64,000 nucleotides of DNA from Rhodoplanes serenus (lineage in GTDB: Bacteria; Pseudomonadota; Alphaproteobacteria; Rhizobiales; Xanthobacteraceae): contig CAMDDZ010000013.1 in assembly GCA_945893145.1 (NCBI GenBank), positions 1 through 64,000 on the forward strand, read 5' to 3'. Under the pieces are notes generated by a model, which was not told the origin of the DNA, made no database searches, and saw only the letters and a program-made list of their open reading frames with translations. Positions 25,094 to 33,971 of the stretch are shown here, piece after piece. The first letter of the stretch is position 1, and each line of letters begins with the position of its first letter. Both the position numbers and the translations under genes were made by a program.

Positions 25094-26394
25094 CGAGGCG
25101 GGCTCGGCGGCGCAGTCGGCTGAGCGTTCGGCGGCGCGGTCGAACGCCGCTGGCGCTGGCTGTCCGGCGCGTCGGGGGTACCGGGACCGCGCCGTTCACG
25201 CCGCGGCGATTGCACGGCCGGTACGGTGCCGGGCGGCGGCACGTTTTCGGCGTTGGTGACCGTGACCTGCGAACCGCCGGTGAGGCGCGCAAAGCCCGTG
25301 GTCACCACGCGCTCGTCGCCTTGCAGGCCGGTCGAGATCACGGCCTGAGTTTCATCCTGCTGCGCGACCGTGACCTGGCGCACCACGACGGTGCTGTCCG
25401 GCTGCACCACAAACACGAAAGTACCATTCGGCCCGCGTTGCACAGCGGCGGTCGGCACCACCACCACCCGCCGCAGCGTGTCGATCAAAAGCCGCACGTT
25501 GACGAATTGCCCGGGCCAAAGCTGGAGTTGGCCGTTGGGGAATTCGGCCTTGAGCTTGATGGTGCCCGTCGTCGGATCGACCTGATTGTCCACCACCACC
25601 AGCGAACCGGTGTCGATGACGGTCTTGTTGTCGGCGCCGAACGCATCGACCGTCAGCTTGCCCTTGGTGAACGCGCTGTTGACTTGACCAAGCTGCTGCT
25701 GCGGCAGCGTGAACAGGATCGAGACCGGCCGGAGCTGGGTGATGACCACGATGCCGGTCGTATCCGAGGCGCGCACGATGTTGCCTTCGTCGACCAGCCG
25801 AATGCCGGTTCGGCCATCGAGCGGCGCCCGGACTTCGGTGTATTCGAGGATCGCCTTGGCGTTGTCGATCTGCGCCTGGTCGAGCTTCACCTGCGCTTCG
25901 AGCTGCGCCACCGTGGCCTTTTGCGTGTCGTATTGCTGGCGCGCGATGGAGTTGGTCGCGCTCAGCCGCTGGTAGCGATCGAGATCGAGGCGGGCGTTGG
26001 CGAGCAGCGCTTCGTCCTGCGCCTTCTTGGCGACTGTCTGGTCGTACGCCGCCTGGTAGAGGGTGGGATCGATACGCGCCACAACATAGCCGCGCTTGAC
26101 GTCCTGGCCTTCTTTGTAGGCAACGCTCATGAGCTTGCCATCAACCTGGGAACGCACCGTCACGGTGTTGAGCGCGCGAACGGAGCCGACGCCGTCAAGA
26201 TAGACCGGCACGTCGGCGCTGCGCGCTGCCGCGGCGATCACCGGCACCGGCCCGTCGAGCTGGAAGCCGCCGCGCTGGCGCTGGGTTTGCACCTGCTGTT
26301 GCGGCTGCCGCTGCCATTGCCATCGGACAAGCGCCGCCACGCCGACCACGGCGAGGGTGACGATGCCAATCGTCAGAAGGCGTTTGCGCGTCAT
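25090..26394 (-). CDS. mdtA: RND efflux periplasmic adaptor (MdtA-like)
   Basis: 434 residues of the membrane-fusion family: an N-terminal anchor (MTRKRLLTIGIVTLAVVGVAALVRW), a Gln-rich linker, the lipoyl/beta-barrel half VRSQVDGKLMSVAYKEGQDVKRG, a coiled-coil hairpin with LDRYQRLSATNSIARQQYDTQ, and a Pro/Arg-rich disordered tail of about 60 residues. It bridges the pump to the outer-membrane channel encoded just upstream. Confidence 0.92.
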   Translation of the reverse strand: MTRKRLLTIGIVTLAVVGVAALVRWQWQRQPQQQVQTQRQRGGFQLDGPVPVIAAAARSADVPVYLDGVGSVRALNTVTVRSQVDGKLMSVAYKEGQDVKRGYVVARIDPTLYQAAYDQTVAKKAQDEALLANARLDLDRYQRLSATNSIARQQYDTQKATVAQLEAQVKLDQAQIDNAKAILEYTEVRAPLDGRTGIRLVDEGNIVRASDTTGIVVITQLRPVSILFTLPQQQLGQVNSAFTKGKLTVDAFGADNKTVIDTGSLVVVDNQVDPTTGTIKLKAEFPNGQLQLWPGQFVNVRLLIDTLRRVVVVPTAAVQRGPNGTFVFVVQPDSTVVVRQVTVAQQDETQAVISTGLQGDERVVTTGFARLTGGSQVTVTNAENVPPPGTVPAVQSPRRERRGPGTPDAPDSQRQRRSTAPPNAQPTAPPSPPR

Positions 26395-26488
26395 AGAGGA
26401 CCAGCCAGGATCAAGCGCCGTTCTTAGATAACGGCGGGGATGCCAGAATCACAGCACATTACGGAGATTTCATAGACCAAAGATGGAC

Positions 26489-27937
26489 TTACGGCCTTGT
26501 TTGCCCGTCCTCCACAGGCATCTGCCAGCCGCCTCCCAGCGCCTGGAACAGGCTCACCACCGCCAGCAGACGCGCGAGCCTGGCCGTGGCCAGCGTGTCT
26601 TCGGCCTGAAACAAGGTCTGCTGCGTTTGTAGGACCGTGACCAGATCGATGTTGCCTTCGCGCAGGCGGCGCTCGGAAATCTCGAACGCCCGCCGGGAAC
26701 TGGTCACAACGATGCGCTGCAACCGCTCGCGCTCGGTGGTCTGTTGGACCGCGATCAGCGCCCGCTCGACGTCCGCAAACGCATTCAACACGGTCTTGCG
26801 GTAGAGCTGGAGCGCCTCGTCCTGCCTGCCCTTTTGCAGATCGTATTGACCTTCGAGACGCAAGCCATCGAGCACCGGTTGCGTCAGCCCGGCGGCGAGC
26901 GAGAAGAAGGCCGATTCAGGCCGCAGCAGAGTTCGCAGCGCGACGCTCTGATAGCCGCCGTCCCCCGTCAACGAGATGGTCGGGAAGAACGCCGCGCGCG
27001 CCGACTCCACGCTGGCATTGGCGGACGCAAGCACCGCCTCGGCTTCACGAACGTCCGGCCGCTGCGCCAGGAGATCGGACGGAATGCCCGGCGTCACCGG
27101 CGGGATGCGGATCTGCGACATGCTGCCGGGGCGAACCTTGATGCGCTCGGGCGGGCGCGCGATCAGCACCGCCAGTGTGGCGATGTTCTGGTCCAAGATC
27201 AGTTGCAGCGGAGGAATCGAGGCGCGGACGGTGTTGACCACGCTTTCCTGCTGCGAGGTGTCGAGTTCGGACGCGACACCAGCGCCGAAGCGCTCCTGGA
27301 TCAAGTTATAGACCCGTGTGGCAGCGGCCAGATTGTTGCGTGCGACACGCAAGCGGTCGGCCGCGCCCAGCACCTGGAAATAGGCGTTGGCGACGCTCAC
27401 CATAGTCGACAGCGCGACCACCTCGCGGTCGAAGCGGGTGGCGACGGCGGTTTCCTCGATCGCGCGCAAGGCCGCGCGGTTTTTGCCCCAGAAATCGACC
27501 TCGTAGCTCGCGCTGAACGACGCCGAGATGACGTTGCGCGGGCTTGCGCCGGGGGATTGCGAGCGCGTGCCGCTGGCATTGAAATCGAGCGCCGGCAGCA
27601 GCGCCGCGCCCGTGATCCGCGAGTTGGCGTCGGCCTGGACGATCTTTGCGACCGCAACCGCGATGTCGAGGTTGGAGGTCAGCGATTCTTCGATCAGGTC
27701 GGTGAGTTGCTTGGAGTGGAAGCCGCGCCACCAGCTCACCGACGGCAGCGCGGCGTCGGGAGTGCGCGCGGGCGGATTGCGATAGGCGGGCGGCACATCG
27801 AGTGCCGCATCGGGCCGCTCAGTGCCGAGAAAGCAGCCCCCGAGCGCCAGCGCCAATGCCAAACCGGGAAGAGTCGCCGCGACACGGCGAATGCTCGACG
27901 CCGAACAACGCCTCTCGGTGCGACGACGCATACGCAT
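26489..27937 (-). CDS. Outer-membrane efflux channel lipoprotein, NodT/OprM family
   Basis: 482 residues with a lipoprotein signal (PGLALALALGGC), a TolC-type alpha-helical barrel and repeated families motifs (SYEVDFWGKNRAALRAIEET, ERFGAGVASELDTSQQE, PSDLLAQRPDVREAEAVLASANA). It is the first gene of the efflux set, 94 bp before the adaptor on the same strand, and would complete the tripartite pump. The N-terminus is Arg-rich before the lipobox; a later start is possible. Confidence 0.9.
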   Translation of the reverse strand: MRMRRRTERRCSASSIRRVAATLPGLALALALGGCFLGTERPDAALDVPPAYRNPPARTPDAALPSVSWWRGFHSKQLTDLIEESLTSNLDIAVAVAKIVQADANSRITGAALLPALDFNASGTRSQSPGASPRNVISASFSASYEVDFWGKNRAALRAIEETAVATRFDREVVALSTMVSVANAYFQVLGAADRLRVARNNLAAATRVYNLIQERFGAGVASELDTSQQESVVNTVRASIPPLQLILDQNIATLAVLIARPPERIKVRPGSMSQIRIPPVTPGIPSDLLAQRPDVREAEAVLASANASVESARAAFFPTISLTGDGGYQSVALRTLLRPESAFFSLAAGLTQPVLDGLRLEGQYDLQKGRQDEALQLYRKTVLNAFADVERALIAVQQTTERERLQRIVVTSSRRAFEISERRLREGNIDLVTVLQTQQTLFQAEDTLATARLARLLAVVSLFQALGGGWQMPVEDGQTRP

Positions 27938-28051
27938 ACAGACTGCCCGAACGCAACAAACGGACTTCCGGCAGCCTGGAACAGGCCGCCCGGCAAGACG
28001 AAAAAACCTAGCAACCTATCCGCGGCCCACCAATCGAAAACGGCGGGCCGA

Positions 28052-28085
28052 CCTGTGGACAAGTCTCCGCATGAGTTGTGGATAA
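28052..28085. promoter_or_regulatory. DnaA-box-like pair upstream of the efflux operon
   Basis: TGTGGATAA at 28077-28085 is the exact complement of the DnaA box TTATCCACA, and a one-mismatch TGTGGACAA lies about 24 bp before it. The 236-bp gap between the efflux channel gene and the next binding-protein gene holds no other recognisable feature. Two boxes are too few to suggest an origin. Confidence 0.35.
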
Positions 28086-28173
28086 ACGACCGCGGCGCGA
28101 CCGATGTGGCGCGCCGTAGGAATGCCTAGAATTTTCGTTTTATGTCGCTAAGTCAAAGGCTTATTTGACAGAC

Positions 28174-29136
28174 CTATGGCTTGTAGACGATATCGAACAG
28201 GCCAGCGATGTCCTTCGGCGTCTTCGCTGCCTGTATGAATTTGTACTCGAGCGCGTCTTTTAGGGAACGCTCAAGATCTCGGATCTCGCCGATCTGCATC
28301 GCAGAACGCGGATAGAACTCCTCGACCGCTTTCTTGGCGACGTCGCGCGACACTTTCATGTTCTGCGCGAAGATTTCGATGGCCTTGGGGTTGCTATAGC
28401 CCCAGTCGATCGACTTCTGGATCACCTGCATGAACTTGACGATGCTGGCGCGCTTGGTCTTGAGCGAATCCACATTGGCCAAGTTGACGCGGATGGTCTG
28501 GTTTTGCAGCTCTGCCGCCTCGCTGGCGCGCGCTATGATCCTGATCTTGCCGTCCTGCACGTCCTTGAGGCCAAACGGCACCACCGACCAGCCGACATCG
28601 ACCTGGCCGGTCATGGTCTGGGTGTAGCTCGCGGGCGCGCCGCCGACCGGCAGCGGCTTGGCCTTAGAAGCGGCCTGACGAAGCAGCGTGAGCAGGATCA
28701 GGTTGGAGGACGAGCCGGGCGAGGAGAACGCGACCGTCTTGCCTTCGCCGACGTCCTTGAACGTCTTAAACGGGCTATCGGCCTTCACGTACCAGAACAA
28801 CTCGTGCGCGCCGGTCATCTCGGCCGCGATGATCCGGTAAGGCGTGGCGTCGCCACCCTTCACATAAGCGCCGATGGCGCCGAGGATGCCGTTCGACATG
28901 GCGATATCAACGCTGCCGGACACCACGGTGGCGACGGTCTGCGCGCCACCCTCGGTGTAGAACACCTCGATCTCAAGACCGGCGTCCTTGAAGAACCCGG
29001 CCGCCTCGCCGAATTCGATCCACGAGCTGTCCCAAAATCCCTTCTGCGGGACCGCAACCTTGAGCTTCTCGACCGCTTGGCTTACGCCCGCGTTCGCGAT
29101 CAGCAGAGCGAACGCAGTCATGACCGCTCGAAACAT
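28174..29136 (-). CDS. ABC-type solute-binding protein (NMT1/SsuA-like)
   Basis: 320 residues starting at the ATG ending at 29136, which has GGGAGGA upstream; a longer frame adds five residues without support. A signal peptide (MFRAVMTAFALLIANAGVSQA) precedes KLKVAVPQKGFWDSSWIEFG and the binding-fold motif GSVDIAMSNG. Family members feed sulfonates, nitrate-like or aromatic acids to ABC importers. No transporter genes are adjacent. It is divergent from a second binding-protein pair across two large inverted repeats. Confidence 0.85.
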   Translation of the reverse strand: MFRAVMTAFALLIANAGVSQAVEKLKVAVPQKGFWDSSWIEFGEAAGFFKDAGLEIEVFYTEGGAQTVATVVSGSVDIAMSNGILGAIGAYVKGGDATPYRIIAAEMTGAHELFWYVKADSPFKTFKDVGEGKTVAFSSPGSSSNLILLTLLRQAASKAKPLPVGGAPASYTQTMTGQVDVGWSVVPFGLKDVQDGKIRIIARASEAAELQNQTIRVNLANVDSLKTKRASIVKFMQVIQKSIDWGYSNPKAIEIFAQNMKVSRDVAKKAVEEFYPRSAMQIGEIRDLERSLKDALEYKFIQAAKTPKDIAGLFDIVYKP

Positions 29137-29166
29137 GGAATCCTCCCTCAAGGTCTTGGTTGCCTC

Positions 29167-29242
29167 ATAGTGCCCCGTTTCCGAAGTTCGTGATACGTGG
29201 CGGCGTACTCTGACACGAACTTCGGAAACAAAGGGGCACTAT
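29167..29242. repeat. Bulged inverted repeat 1 (tandem pair)
   Basis: Arms 29167-29192 and 29214-29242 are complementary over 10 outer and 16 inner pairs, interrupted only by a 3-base TTT bulge in the right arm. The loop is 21 bases. It lies between divergent binding-protein genes. A 23-base piece of the right arm recurs exactly at 57848-57870. Confidence 0.9.
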
Positions 29243-29255
29243 CAAGTATAGCATT

Positions 29256-29333
29256 CTAGTGCCGCTTATCGATTTGAAGTTCCTGAACGAGCGTGCTGCA
29301 AGTGGCGCAGGAACTTCAAATCGGCGGCACTAG
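29256..29333. repeat. Bulged inverted repeat 2 (tandem pair)
   Basis: Arms 29256-29285 and 29308-29333 pair over 10 outer and 16 inner bases, with a 4-base TTAT bulge in the left arm and a 22-base loop. Layout and outer sequence (AGTGCC) match repeat 1, 14 bp upstream, so the two are related. Outside the two repeats, the 362-bp gap between genes (29137-29498) shows nothing else. Confidence 0.9.
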
Positions 29334-29498
29334 TGCGATATTGCCCGCTCGCGCGGCGGGACACAATCCGCAGCCCAATGCGGCGATGCGTCGCCGCGGA
29401 ACGTCCGGCGTATCGCGCGTCCTGCGCCGGTATCGCATTGATCGGACGGAACGCGCTCTCCATAATCGCGCGGTCTCGCACTGGATAAGGATTTCGCG

Positions 29499-30503
29499 AT
29501 GCGCGCACGCCCCGCCTGCCTCGCCGCCCTCGTCACGATCACGCTCGGCGCGACGCCGCTCCACGCCCAGCAGACCGAGGAGATCATCCTCGCCGATCCG
29601 GCCTTCAGCCTGACGTTCAGCGCGGGTTACATCGCGACCGATCTCGGCCTTTGGCAGAAACACGGCATCACGGTGAAGACCGTGGCGATCACCGGCATCG
29701 GCGCGATCAACGCCGTCATTTCCGGCAGTGCGCATTTCGCGCAAGCCTCGGCCAGCTCGTTCGGGCGGGCCACCACGCGCGGACAAAAGCTTATCGCTAT
29801 CGCAACCACGATCGACCGGCCGTTCGCGCAACTGATCCTGCGCAAAGACATCGCGCTCGCCGCTGGCTTCGATCCGAAGGCATCTTTGGAAAAGCGCGCC
29901 GCCGCCATCAAAGGCCGCACCATCGCGGTCGATTCCATCAACTCGATGATCCACGCCTATGTGCGGCTGATTACGATACGCGCCGGCGTGAACCCGGACG
30001 ACGTGCGCATCGCCCCGATGGCGCCGAACAGCATGTTGGCCGCGTTCCAGAGCAAGCAGATCGATGGCTTTGCCATGTCGCTGCCCTGGCCGCTCAAGCC
30101 GGTGCAGGATGGCGACGCGCTCTTGATCGCAAGCGGCCCGGATGGCGATCCGGGCGACATGATCCCGTTCGGACATAACCTGATCGTTGCCAAGAAGGAC
30201 ACCTGCGATCAGCGCAAGGCGCTCTGCATGGCGATGGGCCAGTCGATCAAAGACGCCACCGCTTTCATCAAAAACCAACCGGCCGAGGCCTTCGCGCTGC
30301 TGAAGAAGCGTTTCCCGACGCTGGACGACAAGCTCTTGGCCGCGGCGTTCGAACAGCTTCAGAAGGTCACGCCATCGCCGCCCGTTCCCATACGCGCCGT
30401 CATCGAGAACTCCGAAGCGTTCAACGTGGGGGCCGGACTGCTCAAGCCGGAAGAGAAGCTCACGTCGTTCGACGGACTGTTCACCGACGAATTCGCAAAA
30501 TGA
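29499..30503 (+). CDS. ABC-type solute-binding protein (tandem pair, first)
   Basis: 334 residues with a signal peptide ending at LHAQ. The N-terminal AFSLTFSAGYIATDLGLWQKHGI and the SGSAHFAQASASSFGRA stretch mark the NMT1/SsuA-like binding fold. Four cysteines appear near the C-terminal third (DTCDQRKALCMAMG), also kept in its neighbour. Stop and next start overlap by 4 bp. It is clearly paralogous to the next gene, so the pair arose by tandem duplication. Confidence 0.85.
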   Translation: MRARPACLAALVTITLGATPLHAQQTEEIILADPAFSLTFSAGYIATDLGLWQKHGITVKTVAITGIGAINAVISGSAHFAQASASSFGRATTRGQKLIAIATTIDRPFAQLILRKDIALAAGFDPKASLEKRAAAIKGRTIAVDSINSMIHAYVRLITIRAGVNPDDVRIAPMAPNSMLAAFQSKQIDGFAMSLPWPLKPVQDGDALLIASGPDGDPGDMIPFGHNLIVAKKDTCDQRKALCMAMGQSIKDATAFIKNQPAEAFALLKKRFPTLDDKLLAAAFEQLQKVTPSPPVPIRAVIENSEAFNVGAGLLKPEEKLTSFDGLFTDEFAK

Positions 30504-31516
30504 CTGCGCGCGGGATGCGCCACGCGCTCGCCGCCGCGATGATCCTCAGCGTCGCCGCGACACCCGCCGCGGCCCAGCAATCCATGGTCGAAGACGTCAC
30601 CATCGCGGTGCCGAATTTCACCTTTACGCTGACACCGAACTTCATCGCCGAGGAACTGGGCCTGTGGGCCAAGCACGGACTGCGCGTCAAGACCGTGCAA
30701 ATCTCCGGCGTCGGCGCGACCAACGCGGTGATCGCCGGTAGCGCCGATTTCTCGCAGGCCGGTGGCTCGACGCTGACGCGGGCGGCGGCGCGTGGTCAGC
30801 GGCTGCTCGCCATCGCCAACACGGCCGAGCGCAACATCGTCACCATCACGATGCGCAAGGCGGTCGCGGCGGCCGCCAACTTCGACGCCAGTGCGCCGCT
30901 GGAAAAGCGCGCGGAGGTGCTGCGCGGCAAAACCTTCGGCGTCGGTTCGATCAATGCCAACCCGCATGCCTATTTGCTGGTGATCGCGGCGCGCGCCGGG
31001 ATCACGCCCGATGGCCTGCGCGTGACCGCGCTCGAGGGCAACGCCATGCTGGCCGCCTTCCAGAGCCGGCAGATCGACGGCATGTCGAACAGCCCCCCGT
31101 TCCCGCTCAAGCCGGTGATCGACGGCGCCTCCGTTGTGATCGCAAGCGGCGCCGCGGGCGATCCGCCGAACGCCATTCCGTTCGCCTACAACGTCATCGT
31201 GGCGCGACCGGATACCTGCGAGAAGCGCCGCTCGGTGTGCCAGAAGATGGCGCAAGTGATGAAGGAGGCGCTCGAATATTTGCACGCGCATCCCACAGAG
31301 GTGGTCGCGATTCTCGCCAAGCGCTTTCCCAATCTCGAGCGCGCGCTGATCGAAGCGGCGTTCGAGGACATCCGCAAATCGACGCCGCGTGTGCCAGTGG
31401 TGACGCGCGAGGCGCTGGAGAACTCGGACGACTTCAATGTCGCCGCGGGCTTCATGAAAGCCGCAGACAAGCTGAAGAGCTACGACGGGCTGTTTACGGA
31501 TCAGTTTTTGAAGTGA
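30500..31516 (+). CDS. ABC-type solute-binding protein (tandem pair, second)
   Basis: 338 residues with a signal peptide (ending TPAAAQ). Alignable with the previous gene along its whole length: TLTPNFIAEELGLWAKHGLRVKTVQISGVGATN, QSRQIDGMSNSPPFPLKPV, DTCEKRRSVC and the ending YDGLFTDQFLK versus FDGLFTDEFAK. It is convergent with the fumarylacetoacetase-family gene, only 6 bp away. Two receptors in one operon without a permease suggest shared use of a transporter encoded elsewhere, perhaps the one at 32.4-34.7 kb. Confidence 0.85.
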   Translation: MTARGMRHALAAAMILSVAATPAAAQQSMVEDVTIAVPNFTFTLTPNFIAEELGLWAKHGLRVKTVQISGVGATNAVIAGSADFSQAGGSTLTRAAARGQRLLAIANTAERNIVTITMRKAVAAAANFDASAPLEKRAEVLRGKTFGVGSINANPHAYLLVIAARAGITPDGLRVTALEGNAMLAAFQSRQIDGMSNSPPFPLKPVIDGASVVIASGAAGDPPNAIPFAYNVIVARPDTCEKRRSVCQKMAQVMKEALEYLHAHPTEVVAILAKRFPNLERALIEAAFEDIRKSTPRVPVVTREALENSDDFNVAAGFMKAADKLKSYDGLFTDQFLK

Positions 31517-31522
31517 CTGCAG

Positions 31523-32353
31523 CTACTTTTCATCCACAATCTTCGTCCGCAGCACGCCGATCTTGGTGATCTCGACCTCCAGCGTGTCGCCGGGCTTCAT
31601 CCAGAGCGGCGGCTTGCGGCCATGGCCGACGCCTTCCGGCGTGCCGGTGGCGATGATGTCGCCCGGATGCAGCGTGGTGAAATCCGAGCAAAAGCTGACG
31701 ATCTGCTGGCACGAATAGATCAGCTTGTCCGTTCCGGAGTGCTGCACTTGCGCGCCGTTCAGCCGCGTGGTCAGCGTGAGCTGGCTCGGATCGGGGATTT
31801 CGTCGCTCGTCACCATCCAGGGGCCGAGCGGTCCGGTGCCGGGCCAGTTCTTGCCCGAGGTGACGGAGAACTTCTGGTAGTCGCGCACGCTGCCATCGAC
31901 AAAGATTGTGTAGCCCGCGACATGATCGAGTGCGCGCTCCATCGGAATATGACGGCCGCCCTTGCCGATCACCATGGTCAGCTCGCCCTCGAAGTCGAAG
32001 TTGTCGGAGAGCTTGGGACGGATCATCTCGCCCTCATGGCCGACCAGCGTGTCGGTGAAGCGGATGAACAGGCTCGGCTGCTTGGGCAACTCGCGCCCGA
32101 CCTCGGCGGCGTGCGACTTGTAGTTAACCCCGGCGCAGAGAATTTTCTCCGGCTTCGGGATCACCGGCAGGAACCGGATGTCGGAGAGCTTGTGATCCGG
32201 TTTGGCGCCCTGGGTTGCCTTGCGGATGTCGCCGAGCGCGCCGGCCGCCAGCGCCTCGCGCAGCGACTTGTGGCTTTTCACGGTGACGACGCCATCGCCC
32301 TGCACCACGCCGAAGCTTTCCTGGCCGCCGACAACGTAGCTTGCGAGTTTCAT
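31523..32353 (-). CDS. Fumarylacetoacetate hydrolase family protein
   Basis: 276 residues with the FAH catalytic domain: LCAGVNYKSHAAEVG, metal-site segment FDFEGELTMVIGKGG, IFVDGSVRDYQ and TGTPEGVGHGRKPPLWMKPGD. Members hydrolyse or decarboxylate acylpyruvates and 2-oxo-hept-3-ene-dioates from aromatic degradation. A GAGGA site is 6 bp before the ATG. It is the last gene of the ABC importer operon, 10 bp after the permease stop, so it probably acts on the imported compound. Confidence 0.9.
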   Translation of the reverse strand: MKLASYVVGGQESFGVVQGDGVVTVKSHKSLREALAAGALGDIRKATQGAKPDHKLSDIRFLPVIPKPEKILCAGVNYKSHAAEVGRELPKQPSLFIRFTDTLVGHEGEMIRPKLSDNFDFEGELTMVIGKGGRHIPMERALDHVAGYTIFVDGSVRDYQKFSVTSGKNWPGTGPLGPWMVTSDEIPDPSQLTLTTRLNGAQVQHSGTDKLIYSCQQIVSFCSDFTTLHPGDIIATGTPEGVGHGRKPPLWMKPGDTLEVEITKIGVLRTKIVDEK

Positions 32354-32363
32354 TGCCTGTTCC

Positions 32364-33179
32364 TCATAGCTGCATATCCCGTTCGACCGGCCGCCACTTC
32401 AGCGCACGCCGTTCCAGCCCATTGACGATGCCGTTGATGATGAGCACCAGCGCCACCGCGACCACGATACCGGCGAACACGCCGGTCGTGTCGGAGAGCT
32501 GGCGCGCGCGCTCGATGGAAAACCCGACGCCTTCGGTCGCCACCAGGAACTCGCCGACGATGGCCGCGCTGACCGCGCGCGGCAGCGCGACCTTCAGCCC
32601 GGTAAAGAAGAACGGCAAGAGCGACACCCAGATCACCTTGCGGGCGATGATGTGCTCGGGCGCGCCGAGAATGCGCGCCATGTTGATCAGCCGCTGATCC
32701 GTGTTGCGCATGCCGGCGGAGACGGTGATGAACACGATGTAGAACACGAACAGCGTGACCACGATGGCCTTCGGCGCGTCGCCGATGCCAAACCACAAGA
32801 TCAGCCAGGGCGTCAGCGCGTATTTCGGGATGCCCTGCGACGCCAGGATGAAGGGCTCGATCGCTTCGGTGGCGCGCGGCGACAACCTCAGGAGAAACGG
32901 CAGGCCCACGCCAGCAAGGCAGCCGATCGCGAAGCCGATGGTGGAGACGCGCATGGTGGCGGCAATGTCGGTGAGAAGCTTGCCGTTCCCAGCCATCTCG
33001 ACGATGCGCAGCGCGGTTTCCAGCGGCGGCGCGAAGAACAGCGGGCCAAAGGCGCGCGCACCCCACTCCCAGGCCAGCAGCAATGCCAGCGCGAGCGCGA
33101 TGCGTCCGCCGACGATGATGATTTTGCGCGAGACCGCGCGGCCTTCCGGCAGATCAGCGGCGAATTCGGCGCTGCTCAT
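32364..33179 (-). CDS. ABC transporter permease (SsuC/TauC type), second in operon
   Basis: 271 residues with about six transmembrane helices and the EAA loop (MARILGAPEHIIARKVIWVSLLPFFFTGLKVALPRA). I start it at the ATG ending at 33179, which overlaps the ATPase stop by 4 bp; the longer open frame is the shadow of that gene. With the other permease at 33972 it would form a heterodimeric channel. Confidence 0.9.
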   Translation of the reverse strand: MSSAEFAADLPEGRAVSRKIIIVGGRIALALALLLAWEWGARAFGPLFFAPPLETALRIVEMAGNGKLLTDIAATMRVSTIGFAIGCLAGVGLPFLLRLSPRATEAIEPFILASQGIPKYALTPWLILWFGIGDAPKAIVVTLFVFYIVFITVSAGMRNTDQRLINMARILGAPEHIIARKVIWVSLLPFFFTGLKVALPRAVSAAIVGEFLVATEGVGFSIERARQLSDTTGVFAGIVVAVALVLIINGIVNGLERRALKWRPVERDMQL

Positions 33180-33967
33180 TGCACGTCCGCCCTGATGCGC
33201 TGGTGGATCGCGGCGAAGCCCGGCAGTGTGAAGATGTCTTTGATATTGCGCGGGCGCGGGATCGGAATCGCGTGCTCGCCCGCAATGCGCGCGGGGCGGC
33301 GGCTCAGCACCAGCGCGCGATCGCCGAGCGCGATGGCCTCGGTGATATCGTGCGTGACAAAGACGATAGTCTTGCGCTTGAGGCTCCACAGCCGCAGCAA
33401 GTCCTCCTGCAATTGCGTTCGGGTCTGCGCATCGACCGCGGCGAACGGCTCGTCCATCAGGATGACCGGCGGGTCATAGACCAGCGTGCGGATCAGCGCG
33501 GCGCGCTTGCGCATACCGCCGGACAACTCGTGCGGATAGTAGCGCTCGAAGCCCACAAGCCCGACCGCCTGAATGAGCTCCGCGGCCCGCGCCCGTGCCG
33601 CGTCGTCGATGCCGCCCTGCACTTCAAGCGGGAACAGCACGTTGTCGATGGTGGTGCGCCAGGGCAGCAGATTGTCGTCCTGCGTGACGTAGCCGATGCG
33701 GCGATCGAGGCCGGGCCGCAGCGATTTCTGCCCGGGCGACACGGTCAGCACGCCATCGAACACGATCTCGCCTTCGCTCGCCGTGTCGATCTGCGCGATG
33801 ATGTTGAGCAACGTCGACTTGCCGGCGCCGGACGGCCCGACGATGGTGAGCAACTCGCCCGCACCAACGGAGAACGTCATGTCCTGGATGATCCAGGGTG
33901 GCGGCTCGCGCCCGGCCCGCGCCGGAAAGCGCTTGCCGAGGCCCCTGATCTCCAGCATCGCCGCCAT
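33176..33967 (-). CDS. ABC transporter ATP-binding protein (SsuB/TauB type)
   Basis: 263 residues from the ATG ending at 33967. Walker A GPSGAGKST, Q-loop TQDDNLLPWRT, signature LSGGMRKRAALIR, Walker B VILMDEPFAAVD and the switch histidine in FVTHD are all present. It powers import with the permeases on both sides. The frame is open upstream, but that part has no family resemblance. Gaps to the neighbours are 4 bp and a 4-bp overlap. Confidence 0.92.
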   Translation of the reverse strand: MAAMLEIRGLGKRFPARAGREPPPWIIQDMTFSVGAGELLTIVGPSGAGKSTLLNIIAQIDTASEGEIVFDGVLTVSPGQKSLRPGLDRRIGYVTQDDNLLPWRTTIDNVLFPLEVQGGIDDAARARAAELIQAVGLVGFERYYPHELSGGMRKRAALIRTLVYDPPVILMDEPFAAVDAQTRTQLQEDLLRLWSLKRKTIVFVTHDITEAIALGDRALVLSRRPARIAGEHAIPIPRPRNIKDIFTLPGFAAIHQRIRADVQ

Positions 33968-33971
33968 CGGT

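Noticed and set aside
28052-28085. Possible replication origin from DnaA boxes (also 37388)
   Set aside because: Only one or two boxes at each place, no AT-rich unwinding region and no replication genes near.
29167-29333. Insertion sequence or CRISPR array
   Set aside because: The arms enclose only 21-22 bases, there is no transposase frame, and the two units are inverted repeats with different sequence rather than direct repeats with spacers.
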